Of a stretch of DNA of 64,000 bases, positions 53,001 through 64,000 are shown in pieces. The notes beneath the pieces are model-generated. The model saw only the letters and a list, made by a program, of their open reading frames with translations, ran no database searches and was not told where the DNA came from. The stretch covers positions 18,200,867 to 18,264,866 of the forward strand of contig CM055071.1 of NCBI GenBank assembly GCA_029204045.2, given 5' to 3'. This stretch comes from Tillandsia leiboldiana (taxonomy: Eukaryota; Streptophyta; Magnoliopsida; Poales; Bromeliaceae). Position 1 is the stretch's first letter, and each line of letters opens with the position of its first letter. Both the position numbers and the translations under genes were made by a program.

Positions 53001-54068
53001 TGGGGCTTGGGCAGAAGGTGAGAGGGTTGAGAGAAAAAAGGCAAAGAAAGGGGCTCGGGTTGCCTTTAAATAGGCTGAAGAAAACATTTGAAGAAATACC
53101 CTATGTGTCCCCACTTCCGGGCGCCGGAGTGTTTCGGGCTGCTACAGTAATGGGCCCGGCCCATTACGGTGCAAGCCCGAAACCACTCAGGCCCGCCACG
53201 TAGCCCAGCACCGTGCTTCCCCGGGCCCCGCTGCGCCCGGCGCACCCGCGCCCGCCAGTGGCGTCGCGCCACGTGGCCCCGGCAACCCGTGCACCGCGCA
53301 CGTCGCCGCCAGCACCGCGCCCGTACGGCCACCTGCCTGCCGTACGGCCACCTGCCCGCCGTACGGCCACCTGCCCCCGGTCAACCACTCCACAGCCTGC
53401 GTGGACCGGGAGCACAACACCGAACCAGTAACCGCATGCCACGTGTCTACCCGGTCTACCGTGCACCCATGCCTACAGTCCGTGGACCTCGCGCCGTGGA
53501 CCAACCAACCGAACAATGCCACGTGGCATCCCGCACTGGCGCACGTCGGTGCCGTGGACCGCGCGCCTGCTCGCGCGCCCGGGCGCCTGCCCGCGCCTTG
53601 CCCGCGCCTTGTGCCGCCGCCTGCCGCCTGCCCGAGGCTGCGCCGCCGCCCGCCGGCGTTGCCCGCCGCCGCCGGCCGCCGCCGGCGATCGCCGGAGACA
53701 CTGTTCCGGCGTGAACAGTAACCGCAATCTCAAAACTAACAAGTAAATAGCCCATCTTAACCGTTTTCGCGCGCTGATTCCAAAAACGGTGTCCATTTTT
53801 CCAAATTCCACTCCTATAATTTGCCGGAGGCTCCCGGAAAGGTATTTTTAATCCGAATTCCGCGCCGAGCCTAAATTTGATATCCACTCTGCGCGTGAAC
53901 TCTTCTAAACATCTGATGGGGTCCCCCGATTACCTACGAGATCCATTTTAAGCCTCGAGTCCATCTCTTGTGTCCAAATTGGCGCGCGAACACCGCCGAC
54001 ATGCCACGTAGGCTTCCAAAAGCTACTGGTCACACTGTAGAAGCCCTTCAAAGATCCGGGTCACCACA
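50020..54068 (-). repeat. Family C 3' LTR (complete), minus orientation
   Basis: Bounded by TGTCACGCCCC at 50020 and, at 54068, the complement of the LTR start TGTGGTGACCCGG. Length is 4.05 kb. G-boxes at 53270, 53440 and 53520 and a TTTAAATAGG TATA-like box (about 53064-53074, minus) define U3. CCGGTCAACCGCC repeats occur at 51440-51560. Confidence 0.87.
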
Positions 54069-57000
54069 TCCTCCCCCACTAAAAGAAAGTTTCGTCCTCG
54101 AAACTAAGGCAACTCCCAAGGAGTCTCAGAAACCAGGGGTCAATATTCAACACCGCCGTCTCCAGCTCCCAAGTCACCTATCACTCCCCGTGATTACTCC
54201 TCAGCAACAACAACAGCAACAACCAGTACGGCATAGCCCGATTGCGCAATTCCCTCACCTCACGAGTCGGAATTCGCAACGGGCGTCCCTCGTACTCCAA
54301 ACACTCACAGACCCCAAAAGGAACGAGTCAATCACGGGCGAGGGGTCCAAAACATAACACTCTTGAGCTGAGACGCAGAAAAACCTCCAAACTCCAACAA
54401 AAGACTGGGGGAAAGGAACGAACAGCCTGAGTAACACGCTCTAAAATCATTCCCAAGAGCCAGCTCAACCAAAGCGACCCGAATCACACCCACACAAACA
54501 CCTGCACAAAAAAGGGGCCCAAACAAGCAGGGGTTCACACTCGGTCGCCCTCAAAACTCAACCACCTAAGTGGATTGCTCAGCCGCAGCCTCTCATCAAA
54601 AGGGACCCTCTGGGACACAAACTCAAACTCTGTACACCAGAATGGCCCCACACAGCGCCAGCTAAGGAACCGCCAAACTCGACTCCCAAAAGCTCTTCCG
54701 CTCCAGGTATCCGCCACCACAGTAGCTCAGTCAAGGTGATATTGGATGCTCAACAAAAATCCAATGGTAGCTCTTCAGCCCCTAAGGGAGGTATCACAAA
54801 AACTCGCAAATCCAACTCCCACCACTGACTAGGTTAGAATCGGCGCTGGTACCAATCTCATCACCCGGTCATCAAGCTCTGCTGGCACTATCCGGTCCAA
54901 AAACTCCTCACCCCAACAATGACCGTCGATCTCGGCCAGTCTAAAATAGCATCCATTTTGGCTGGATTTCCACCGCCGCCCCTACGGCTAGAATAAGTAA
55001 TCCAGGAAGATATGCTCTCGAAGCTAAAACTTACACCACAACGACTTGGCAAAAAAAAACTTCTTCCCCACAGACCTTGTCACACCATCTACAAATGCTG
55101 CACAAGCTCTAAATCCATCAGGGAGGGGGGTAAAACCAAAATATTCCTGGAGGATGCCGCTATCAAACCGTTCAAGGCCAACTGAAACACAGAATTCCTC
55201 GATCTAGAGGCAACAGGGCATTAGTCCATCCATTGGCTTCACTGTACTCGTAATGCCCCTACCGTGTCCTGAACACCATCTAGACAAAGCCCTCAATTGA
55301 AATTCCATATTGGTGCAGGCATCATACAATAACTGCCTGAACATAGCTCCATCAAAAGATTCGAAATAATATCTGGACCTGCCTGGACTCCAATCCCAAA
55401 GGGCTCTCACCGTCGTGTATCAACGACATGGCACTAGGTCAAACAGACCCTCGATCCAACAAATCCCCGCACCGGTGCGATCAACTCTCCCAGCTCTTAC
55501 AGATAATCCAAGTGGTGCTATTGAGGTTGGCGCGGTTTCCAGAACCACGTCAACCGCAATCTCAATCTCCCTAACAGGCGGCATAATCATCAACTCGAGT
55601 GGACTCACACCCGGAATTTCGCAGTAATAGAAATATCCTTTGGTCCCGGCGCCACCATAAGCTCCTCTCACACAGTCGCTAAACCCTGTGTGCTCGAACA
55701 ATCTCCCCATAACAAGCCTCCCTTGTCTGCCTCGCAAAAGTCACAATCAGCACCCTCTCTGCACTTAACCATCCAGTGGTGCCGTGCCAACCAATCCCAA
55801 GCACTGGGTCAAAACATCGAACTGCCACCCATATCAAAAGGTTTGCCGGTATAACTCATGGTCTCAACGACACTGAACATAATCCACAAGCCTCCTTCAC
55901 ATGCACAACACCGATGGTATCCTGTACCTCTAGTGCACGTGGTAACAACTCTGCCTCTAGTCCATGCCGGAATGCAAAGTGCACTAACTCCGACTACTAT
56001 GATGAAATCACACCTGCAACAACCCGATCCACTGCCGTGGCGCCCTCCAACCAGGCGGCACAAACTCATCCACACGGTGCAAAGCGGTTGTCGCTTAGTC
56101 CATCAGAAAAATATACAATCAATCACAAGGGAGCACGACCTCTGTCTCTGCTCACGCTGAGGCAACAGATACGATCCTCCGCAGACAGCAAAACCACGCT
56201 ACCGTTGCACTACTCTGATATAGACACTGATACTGCCATCGGGGTCCACCCGATCCCCAACATCTCAGAAATCCATCATTGCAACCGTCATAAGACAAAA
56301 CACCATTAATCCATGCAATTCCCTATACACTTATCCTTTCTAAGCTCACCCCTCAATCCCATATGATACAATCAAAATATACAAGTTATAAATCACAAAG
56401 GGTAGAATTCCCTTGGGTAAGCTTTACATTAACCATCCACAAGGATATCCACCACCCAGGAAAGCAAAACGAAAATGCCTCTGCCTGCCGATCTGTCCTC
56501 CATCACCTAGCGCCAAGCGCCTCCCTCCAGAACTCGCCTCTAACGGCAGATCCCCATCCAAGGAAATGCAGTGTCCAGCTCCAAACACAATGCCTACTCC
56601 GACGAGGCATCCACAGTCCAAAACCCGAACATGAGGGACCGAAAAGAAACTAAAGAGTATCCTGGCGCAATCCACTCCCAATCTCACTTATCCTATGTGC
56701 CCTCGTCCCTCGAAACCTGGAGCACCAGTTCAACAACTGCATAACTTTCTAGCACAGGAGGCTCTCAATTGATCACTCCATCACCCCCAACCACGACTCT
56801 GCCTCCAAGGCTCCAAGCTCCATCTACGAGTCGGGGTGGTTCATCTGCCAAATCTGGCTCACTTAATCAAACATGCCCCACAGCTCCCCTGCTGTCAACC
56901 ATCCACCCTACCTCAGTGGCCTTGGCACTAAACATGCACGTGGCCACTAACCACATTGGCACGGTCGCTCTATTGGCACTACAAAAATCCCTGCCGCTGA

Positions 57001-57519
57001 GGATACTACATCCTGGTGGTCTCAGAAGAAAAGTACTGTCGGGCTGCCCACTGCTCTGACAACTGCGTCACCAAACTAGCTGCTCACGCTGCCGCTGATA
57101 TGCCTCTGACAATCCTGTCATCTGGGTCCGGTTCTCTTGACCTCAATCCGGGATCCGGCCCAAAACCAACGCTCAAGCTCAACTGCCATGACAGGATGCA
57201 CAAGGGTCCCAAACCCAGCGTCGGGAGACACCGCTCGCCACGACGAAACCACAAATCAGCACACAACAACGCTCGACCCAATCCAGCGAAAGTCTAGAGC
57301 ATGTCACCCATTCCATAGCGTTATGTTGTCTGCAGCCAACATAACTACTTAGGAGAATAAACATGCCAATCACTCATCCCCGTCCCTCGGGAGAGGTGTA
57401 AAACTCAATCAGGACTCTCGCTACAAATCACGACTCTCACGAAGTCATCCTAGGTCCAACCACAACCTAGGGTTCTAATCCACCATTACCTACAACCTAG
57501 GCTCTGATACCACCTAATC
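54069..57519 (-). other. Family C interior without coding capacity
   Basis: A 3.45-kb interior between the polypurine tract and the primer-binding site. Only short, unrelated frames are present, and none resembles gag or pol. Several blocks match the plus copy at 62000-63744 in reverse. Confidence 0.7.
57501..57512 (-). promoter_or_regulatory. Family C primer-binding site, minus orientation
   Basis: GCTCTGATACCA in plus sense is the complement of TGGTATCAGAGC. It lies 7 bases from the LTR terminus at 57520. Confidence 0.92.
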
Positions 57520-57666
57520 TGTCACGCCCCGGGGGTCGAAACTGGCGACCCGGGCTCGCCAACAGATCCGCCACCTATGCCAAACCCGCATAGGCGAAGC
57601 GTCCTACTGCAAAAAGAGACTACGCTAACAGATATCAGGAGCTAAAGATAAAACTGCTGTAGACAA

Positions 57667-57766
57667 NNNNNNNNNNNNNNNNNNNNNNNNNNNNNNNNNN
57701 NNNNNNNNNNNNNNNNNNNNNNNNNNNNNNNNNNNNNNNNNNNNNNNNNNNNNNNNNNNNNNNNNN
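57667..57766. other. Assembly gap, 100 N
   Basis: One hundred N bases, a conventional gap size. It lies between two oppositely oriented family C copies, so true length and order across it are unknown. Confidence 0.99.
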
Positions 57767-58315
57767 TGTGCTTGGGTTGCTTGAGGGTTATCTTCGCCTC
57801 TATAGTTTTGACTTCGGGAGCGAGGCGGATGTTTCGCAGTGGATGAGTAGACTTTTGGCTGGGTGTTGATGGCGGAGAGTCGGGAAATTGCTTCTACATC
57901 CCGACGGTTTAGAGATTAGAGAGCAGAGTCTACGTGATCAGTTGGGGGGCTTATATAGGATACCTTGGGGGTACCGAGGTATTGGGATCGAGCATTTGTG
58001 CCGATGGACTTGTGGTTGGATTATCTGAGACCCTGGGAGGAGCAGATGCCTGTACCGATGCAGGCTACTTGGTAGCTCGAGCGGTTAGCCCAGCTGTACT
58101 TGGATGAGGTGGTGCGGTTTTTTCTGAAATGCCCGCCTCTATTTTGTTCTAGTTAGAGACCCGAGGATTGTATCGCATCTCTGGAGGAGGTATTAGACAG
58201 CCTTGGGAGCTTGAGTGGTGGATGATTGGATATTTACTCCCTTTATTTGGTTGAGGTTTCGGGTTGAGGATTGATTTTAGTTTCGAGGACGAAACTTTCT
58301 TTTAGTGGGGGAGGA
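57767..58315 (+). mobile_element. 3' end of a family C interior, duplicate of 63197-63744
   Basis: This segment is nearly identical to 63197-63744 (a few substitutions and one base of length difference). It ends with the polypurine-type TTTTAGTGGGGGAGGA before the LTR at 58316. It begins exactly at the gap edge, in the middle of the interior. Confidence 0.88.
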
Positions 58316-61300
58316 TGTGACGACCTGGATCTCTGCAGAGCTGTGGTAGAGTCATTGGTGACATCTGGGGAGCTTGTACTGTGTGTTGGAGGTGTTTGTG
58401 CACCAATTGGACAGTTGTGGCGGACTTCGGGCTTACTGGATCACGTGGGTGATCAATGGACTCCGTCGGATCGTTAGAAGTGGTTTTGCGCGATGCGGAT
58501 ATTAAAAATGGACTTAGCGCGAAGTTTGGACCAAGGAATACCTTTCCGGATGCCATCGGCAAATTTTAGGGTTGGAATTTGGCAAAATGGACATCAAATT
58601 CAGATTCAGCGCGCGAAAACGGTCAAAACGGACTACCCACTTGTTATTTTAGAGCATCGGGTACTATTCATGCCGGAACAGTGTTTCTAGCCGCCGGCGG
58701 GCGGCGGCGGCGGCGGCGGAGCACGGCGGACGGGCTCGGGCAGGCGGCGGAGCGGCCGCGGGCAGCGCGCGGGCGCGGGCAGCGCGCGGGCAGGCGCGCG
58801 GGCGCGCGGGCAGGCGCGCGGTCCACGGGCCGTCGTGCACCGGGGGACTGGACACGTGGCAGTGTCGGAGTGGTCGGTTTAGTGGACTTGGTCTACGGAG
58901 CAGGCGGGCGTGGTGCATGGACCGGGGTGGACACGTGGCGGACGGTGGTTGGTGCGGTGTTGAGCGCTCGGTGCACCGAACGGGTGCGGGTGGCCTCGGG
59001 TTCCGTGCCTGGCAGGGAAGCCAGGCGGCGCGTCAGGCGGGCGCGTGGGCGCGGCAGGCGGGCGTTGACCGGGTGCGCGCCACGTGTCGTCGCCGCGTTG
59101 GTCCACGCGTCGCGTAGTGGATGGCCAGGATGGCTGTCCGCTGTGCGGGGGGCGACGTGGAGGCCCGGTGGGCTTTCGGGCGCGCACAGTGTTGGGCCGG
59201 GCCCAACACTGTAGCCGCCCGAAAGTGGGAGCGCCCGGAAATTGGGACTTAATGGGAATTTTCTGATTTGTTTCCAGCTTGTATTTAAAGGACGAGTTCA
59301 ACTGAAGAGAGCTTCTTCCCTGTTCATCTTTTCACAGTGCAACCTTCACAAGAAATCCTCCTCTCCCTGTGGCGATTCCATCTGCAGATTTCCAGATTTT
59401 TCAGCAGCACGCATCCCGAGGTTACCATTTTACGGCGCGACGCGACGCTCTTTCGTTTGTGGTCTTCTTCGTTGCGTTTTGGTGCGAGGACTCCCCCGGC
59501 TTGCCCCGAGCACCTTTTTCTGTGATTCTTGCGCCGTTGGCTTCACGACAGGTAGGGCTACGTTTCCCATGTTTACTGGTTTTTCCCATTCCGAGCTTTT
59601 CATGGGTTTTTCGGATCATCTTGTGACCTCATTTTCTGGGGCGGAGTTTTGGGACAGCGGTGTGGTATTTTGGCGATATCTTCGCGCGCAGGCATCAGAT
59701 TGGGGCGATTCAAGAGGCGTTTTGTATCTACACATCACGAGGAATATCCCCAAATTTTCTTGGAATTTTCTGAATTTTGCCCCGAAGGTGAATATCCCTG
59801 TTTACAGAACCTTGTGGTTCAGTTTTTGAGAGCAGTTTATTTCGGGGTGGTTCCCTTGTCGGATTTGTTTCTCAGTGTAGGAAACTCGGATTTGAGCGTG
59901 CAGGTAGTCGTTTCGACGGGTTCGTCGCGAGGATCGTGACGGTATTTTTCTTGGAATTTTCTGGGCATTTCTCGCAGGTAAAAACAGGGAAACTGTGGAC
60001 TGTTGTGTTTGGGGCAGATTTGTGTGAGCATTGTATGTTAATTATGTATGTTCTTTTGGGAATTTTGTACAGCGATCGCGGCGGCTTATCGGTTTGGGCG
60101 AGAGCACTTCTTGGACTTGGAATTAGCGATCGAGGTGGGTGGTTGTTGTTTACCTCTATTTTGACATGCTCACTAGGAATATTAGAGTGATCCCTTTATT
60201 TGGACATGCATGCTTAAGTGGTATAAATTGTGAGCCTTTCCTATGGAAATTACTATTGTGGATATTTGATAGTGGTTGGGACTTATACATGTTGGTATGG
60301 ATGGAATGTTAGCGTTTAACCTTGCATGTGGGTTGGATTATTTATTATGGGCTTTATGATTATCTTGTTAGTGGTTGTTACTATTTGAGGACTTTATGAC
60401 ATGCATAGGTGGATAGTGATGCTTTATCATGGATTATAGACATGTGTGGTTGGATAATGTTTTAGCATGATGGTTATATCTATGCGGAGTTATTAATTGT
60501 TACACATGTGGAACCACTATTGGTCGCCTTTTCCTTTATTTCCTTGAGAACACTTGCATGCTTGTTTGGACATCTAGGTAGGCCATCTTTTATCGCTACA
60601 CTTTCATGCTGGAACTTGACTTAGGAGAAACCTTGTTTGCTTCTTTCTCCTTTTCGTTAGTCAGGTGGGTTTGCTCGGGTTTGAGCAGGGGTTTGGGATA
60701 GTGTAGCCGGGGCCTGGAATATGGATCATGGGTTTTGGCGGCGACCGCGAATATTGGGCGGTTGACCGGATGTCGGTTATAGGAGATCGGTGATAGGGCA
60801 TGATTATGGACTAGAGGGTGTTGTGGCAACCGCGGATAGTAGGCGGTTGACCAGATGTCGGATGTGGGACATGTTTGTGATTGTGGGTTATTCCGGCGAC
60901 CGCGGATTTTGGGCGGTTGACCGGAGGTCGGTTGTGAGACCTGGTCGTGGATTGCGGGGTATTGCGGCAATCGCGGATGTTGGGCGATTGACCGGATGGT
61001 TACTTTTGCATCTGATTGGGGAATCAGTTTTCTTTTAGTGGAGGGTTGTGTTCCACTGGGGGCTTTATAGTTGTGATCCAATCCTGCTTTTATCACCGGC
61101 GCGGTTATTGCCCGGTGATGCTTTTATCACACCGGCGCGGTTATTGCCCGGTGATGCTTTACTCGTGTGGGTAGCTCCCCTCGAGATCCCCTTCGGAGGC
61201 CGGGGCTGGACAGTTATGGACAGGATTTTGCTATCACATCGGCGCAGCTTATTGGCCCGATGATGAGGGCGGCAGCAGGAATTTTGCTATCACATCGGCG

Positions 61301-61993
61301 CGGCTTATTTGCCCGATGATAAGGGCGGTACAGATTGGGTTCATCTGGGACGGTTGGTTATTGTTGCATACGGTTATTCCAGTCTAGGACTGTATTTTTA
61401 GAGGCATAGTAGTGGTAGATTTCCCTTCTGCAGCGGTTTCATTTCTTACCACTCTTCTTTCCTTTTTGCCTCTGGTAGGCCTAGTGGGTGTGTCAGAGTT
61501 TGAGGTTTTACCCACTAGGGGAGGCTACTGGTTTACTAGTAGTTCTCACCCCTATTCTTCTTTCCTCTTTTTCTCCTTCCTTGTTTTGCAGTGTCTTCTG
61601 CGGGTGCTGCTGGGCTTTCAGCGGCGGGTCGAGGAGAGAGGACGGCTGAGTAGGTAGATCTGGAGGCAGGTTGAGCGTGTTAGCTGGACTGTTGGTGTAC
61701 CCAGGTTTCCTCAGACGGTTGTACTTTTACATTTGGGACTGGCTTTTGCCAGCAGGTTGTATTTATTTTGGTGAGCTGGGAGAGACTGATGTATCATTTA
61801 TACAGATGTATTGTATTTTATTTCCAGCTTCAGTCTGAGATGTATTAGTTTTAGTTCAGCTCTGTTTTTATTGCTCTTTTATTGTTATCTCTTATTTCTG
61901 AGCAGGTTTGGCGCTTCGTGTACACGGGAAATACCGTGTGCACGGCGGATCTGTAGACGGGCCCGGGTTCTGGTTTACACCCGGGGCGTGACA
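58316..61993 (+). repeat. Family C LTR, plus orientation, complete
   Basis: Starts TGTGACGACCTGGATCTC and ends GGGGCGTGACA at 61993. Length is 3.68 kb. It contains a U3 GC-rich region with CACGTG motifs (about 58854, 58931, 59081), a TATTTAAAGG box (about 59282), the GGCGGTTGACCGGA repeats (60720-61000), and a twice-repeated block of CGGCGCGG.TTATTGCCCG(G/A)TGATG (61090-61330). Confidence 0.9.
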
Positions 61994-62000
61994 GATTAGG

Positions 62001-62012
62001 TGGTATCAGAGC
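62001..62012 (+). promoter_or_regulatory. Family C primer-binding site, plus orientation
   Basis: Exact TGGTATCAGAGC, 7 bases after the LTR end. Confidence 0.93.
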
Positions 62013-62439
62013 TTAGGGATAGGTCATTTGGGACTTAGGAAACCCTAGGCTTTTCGGCGGACCCTAGGATGTTAGTGCGTGAGAGACGCGACATTTTGCG
62101 AAAGTCGGTGATTTATTTGTTTGACTCTTCCTGCGAGTGAAGAGGGATCGAAATATCCTATTTTTGTGGGACAGTTATGTTGGCTGCAGACAACATAAAG
62201 TTACAAAAATAGAGCGATGTCTTTGACTTTCGCTAGATTGGGTCGAGTGTTTGGGGTGTGTTGATTTGCGGTTTTGTCGTGGTGAGCGGTGTCTCCCCGA
62301 CGTTGGGCCCTGACCCGGGTGCACCCTGGTGCGGCAGTTGGGTCTGAGCTGGTTGTTTCGGGCCGGATACCCAGATTGGAGTCTGAGAGCTCCGGACCCG
62401 AAGGGTAGGTGTGTTGGAGGCAGATCAGCGGAGCGGTGG

Positions 62440-62558
62440 CACAGTTGTCGGAGCAGCGCAGTGGCACAGTTGTCGGAGCAGCGCAGTGACACAGTTGTCG
62501 GAGCAGCGCAGTGACACAGTTGTCGGATCAGCGCAGTGGCACAGTGGTCGGAGTAGCG
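62440..62558 (+). repeat. 25-bp tandem repeat, about 4.7 copies
   Basis: Unit CACAGTTGTCGGAGCAGCGC plus AGTGG, with single-base variants (GGATCAG, AGTGA). The oppositely oriented copy near 57050 has only one such unit, so the array expanded in this lineage. Confidence 0.88.
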
Positions 62559-63744
62559 AGTAGCCCCCTCCGTGCCGACGTTTAGTGTTGGGGCACCGAG
62601 GCAGGGTGGATAGTTGACAGCGGGTAAGCTGTGGGATTGCGACGATCAAGTGAGCCAGTTTTGGCGGATGAGTCATTCCAATTCGTGGGATTGAGTATGG
62701 AGCCCTTGGAGGCAGGGTCTTGTTCAGTGGGGGATAGAGAGTACTTGGAAGCCTTTTGTGTCAAGAGTTAACGCAGTTGCTGAACTGCACGCTCCATGTG
62801 TAGAGGGACGGGGCGCATAGGATATGAGTGTCTGAAAGTGGATTGCGCCAGGATACCTTTTAATTCGTTGGGTCCCTCCAGTAAGGATTTAGGACGCCTC
62901 ATTGGAGTAGGCGCCGGGTGTGGAGCGTGGTATTGTAGTTCCTTGGGTTGGGATCTACCGCCTGGGGCGAGTTCTGATTGAGGCGCTTGGCGCCGGGTGA
63001 TGGAGGACAGATCAGTCGGTGGAGGCATTCCCGATTTCTTTTTCCAGGATAGTGGATTTCTGAGACTGTCGGAGCACATATGTTACAGCGGTCGGTGTAG
63101 TGGTACTTGTTGGGCTGGCGGGTTCGGTTTTCTTTCGCGGCGGTTGATTATGCCGCAAGGACAGTTTTCTTGGGGAGCCAGGCCCGGAGGTGTTGGTGTG
63201 CTTGGGTTGCTTGAGGGTTATCTTCGCCTCTATAGTTTTGACTTCGGGAGCGAGGCAGATGTTTCGCAGTGGATGAGTAGACTTTTGGCTGGGTGTTGAT
63301 GCCGGAGAGTCGGGGAATTGCTTCTACATCCCGACGGTTTAGAGATTAGAGAGCAGAGTCTACGTGATCAGTTGGGGGGCTTATATAGGATACCTTGGGG
63401 GTACCGAGGTATTGGGATCGAGCATTTGTGCCGATGGACTTGTGGTTGGATTATCTGAGACCCTGGGAGGAGCAGATGCCTGTACCGATGCAGGCTACTT
63501 GGTAGCTCGAGCGGTTAGCCCAGCTGTACTTGGATGAGGTGGTGCGGTTTTTCTGAAATGCCCGCCTCTATTTTGTTCTAGTTAGAGACCCGAGGATTGT
63601 ATCGCATCTCTGGAGGAGGTATTAGACAGCCTTGGGAGCTTGAGTGGTGGATGATTGGATATTTACTCCCTTTATTTGGTTGAGGTTTCGGGTTGAGGAT
63701 TGATTTTAGTTTCGAGGACGAAACTTTCTTTTAGTGGGGGAGGA

Positions 63745-64000
63745 TGTGATGACCTGGATCTCTGCAGAGCTGTGGTAGAGTCATTGGTGACATCTAGGGA
63801 GCTTGTACTGTGTGTTGGAGGTGTTTGTGCACCAATTGGACAGTTGTGGCGGACTTCGGGCTTACTGGATCACGTGGGTGATCAATGGACTCCGTCGGAT
63901 CGTTAGAAGTGGTTTTGCGCGATGCGGATATTAAAAATGGACTCAGCGCGAAGTTTGGACCAAGAAATACCTTTCCGGATGCCATCGGCAAATTTTAGGG
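63745..64000 (+). repeat. Family C 3' LTR, first 256 bp to window end
   Basis: TGTGATGACCTGGATCTC..; aligns without gaps to 58316-58571 with four differences seen by eye, all transitions. It continues beyond the window. Confidence 0.92.

Larger units (their letters stand above)
50020..57666 (-). mobile_element. Family C retrotransposon, minus orientation: 3' LTR, non-coding interior, start of 5' LTR
   Basis: 3' LTR at 50020-54068. A polypurine tract reading AGTGGGGGAGGA lies on the minus strand at about 54069-54080. The interior is 54069-57519, the primer-binding site (GCTCTGATACCA in plus sense) is at 57501-57512, and a second LTR terminus TGTCACGCCCC starts at 57520 and runs into the N gap. 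The interior shares blocks with 61994-63744 (for example the TATGTTG.CTGCAG.CAACATA palindrome near 57322) but has no gag or pol frame. It is a LARD-like, non-coding element. Confidence 0.85.
61994..63744 (+). mobile_element. Family C interior, non-coding
   Basis: A 1.75-kb interior between two plus-oriented LTRs, with no gag or pol frame. It carries the conserved block after the primer site (AGGGATAGGTCA, CCCTAGGCTTTT), the TATGTTGGCTGCAGACAACATA palindrome (about 62177) and a 25-bp tandem repeat. It ends in TTTTAGTGGGGGAGGA. Confidence 0.85.

Noticed and set aside
55204..56687. Several 60-180 aa ORFs in the family C interior as possible new genes
   Set aside because: They are Thr/Ser/Pro-rich, overlap on both strands and are not preserved in the plus-oriented family C interior.
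62425..62676. Repetitive ORF across the 25-bp tandem repeat (CHCADPTTV-like repeats)
   Set aside because: The repeat produces open frames mechanically. It is absent as an array from the opposite family C copy, so no gene is supported.
1..64000. tRNA, rRNA and miRNA-precursor-like structures
   Set aside because: No cloverleaf with intact A and B boxes and no rRNA signature was recognised by eye. The only tRNA-like matches are the primer-binding sites of the retrotransposons.

Overview
The window is nuclear DNA of a flowering plant. The evidence is a split intron-rich gene, long LTR retrotransposons primed by initiator-Met tRNA, a Pack-MULE, hAT elements and Tourist-like MITEs. Very GC-rich first exons (positions 23840-24329) and a close resemblance of the nuclease gene to rice proteins suggest a monocot, but the species cannot be fixed. 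It holds one recognisable host gene and is otherwise mostly mobile DNA in several nested layers.

Left part (1-25247). Positions 1-2896 are the 3' portion of a Gypsy-type LTR (family B here), into which a 1.2-kb Pack-MULE (104-1313, exact 9-bp target duplication) has carried half of a polyol/monosaccharide transporter gene. From 24329 down to 3600 on the minus strand runs a RAD2/XPG class-4 structure-specific nuclease gene (GEN1/SEND1 family). Seven exons can be defined at base level (539 codons); the final exon or exons are not seen and probably lie left of the window. Its introns are enlarged by transposons: a 2.1-kb hAT element with another hAT MITE inside it in intron 5, and a 10.6-kb chromovirus (family A, 5-bp duplication) in intron 3. 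Upstream lie an E2F-like site, a telo-box-like motif and a pyrimidine-rich leader that may be the orphaned 5' end of a divergent gene.

Right part (25248-64000). This is a stack of non-autonomous LTR retrotransposons. Family C has 3.7-4.0 kb LTRs whose U3 carries dense G-box (CACGTG) arrays. Family B is a gag-only element with 4.6-kb LTRs. Family D is a Copia-type element with a two-knuckle coiled-coil gag and a plant-transposon-protein (PTP) ORF but no pol. The readable order is: a family C gag is cut by family B at 34770; family B's 3' LTR is cut by family D at 41567; family D's PTP ORF is cut by family C at 47177; that LTR is cut by another family C element at 50020. A 100-base N gap (57667-57766) separates the last element from an oppositely oriented family C copy.

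No complete pol gene is present. The only pol, in family A, is dead through stop codons that nearly all look like C-to-T changes. Families B, C and D would depend on other elements for reverse transcriptase and integrase. The most interesting unexplained structure is that clusters of short CCGG-centred palindromes sit in the promoter-side part of LTRs of unrelated families, and also in front of an internal ORF of family D.
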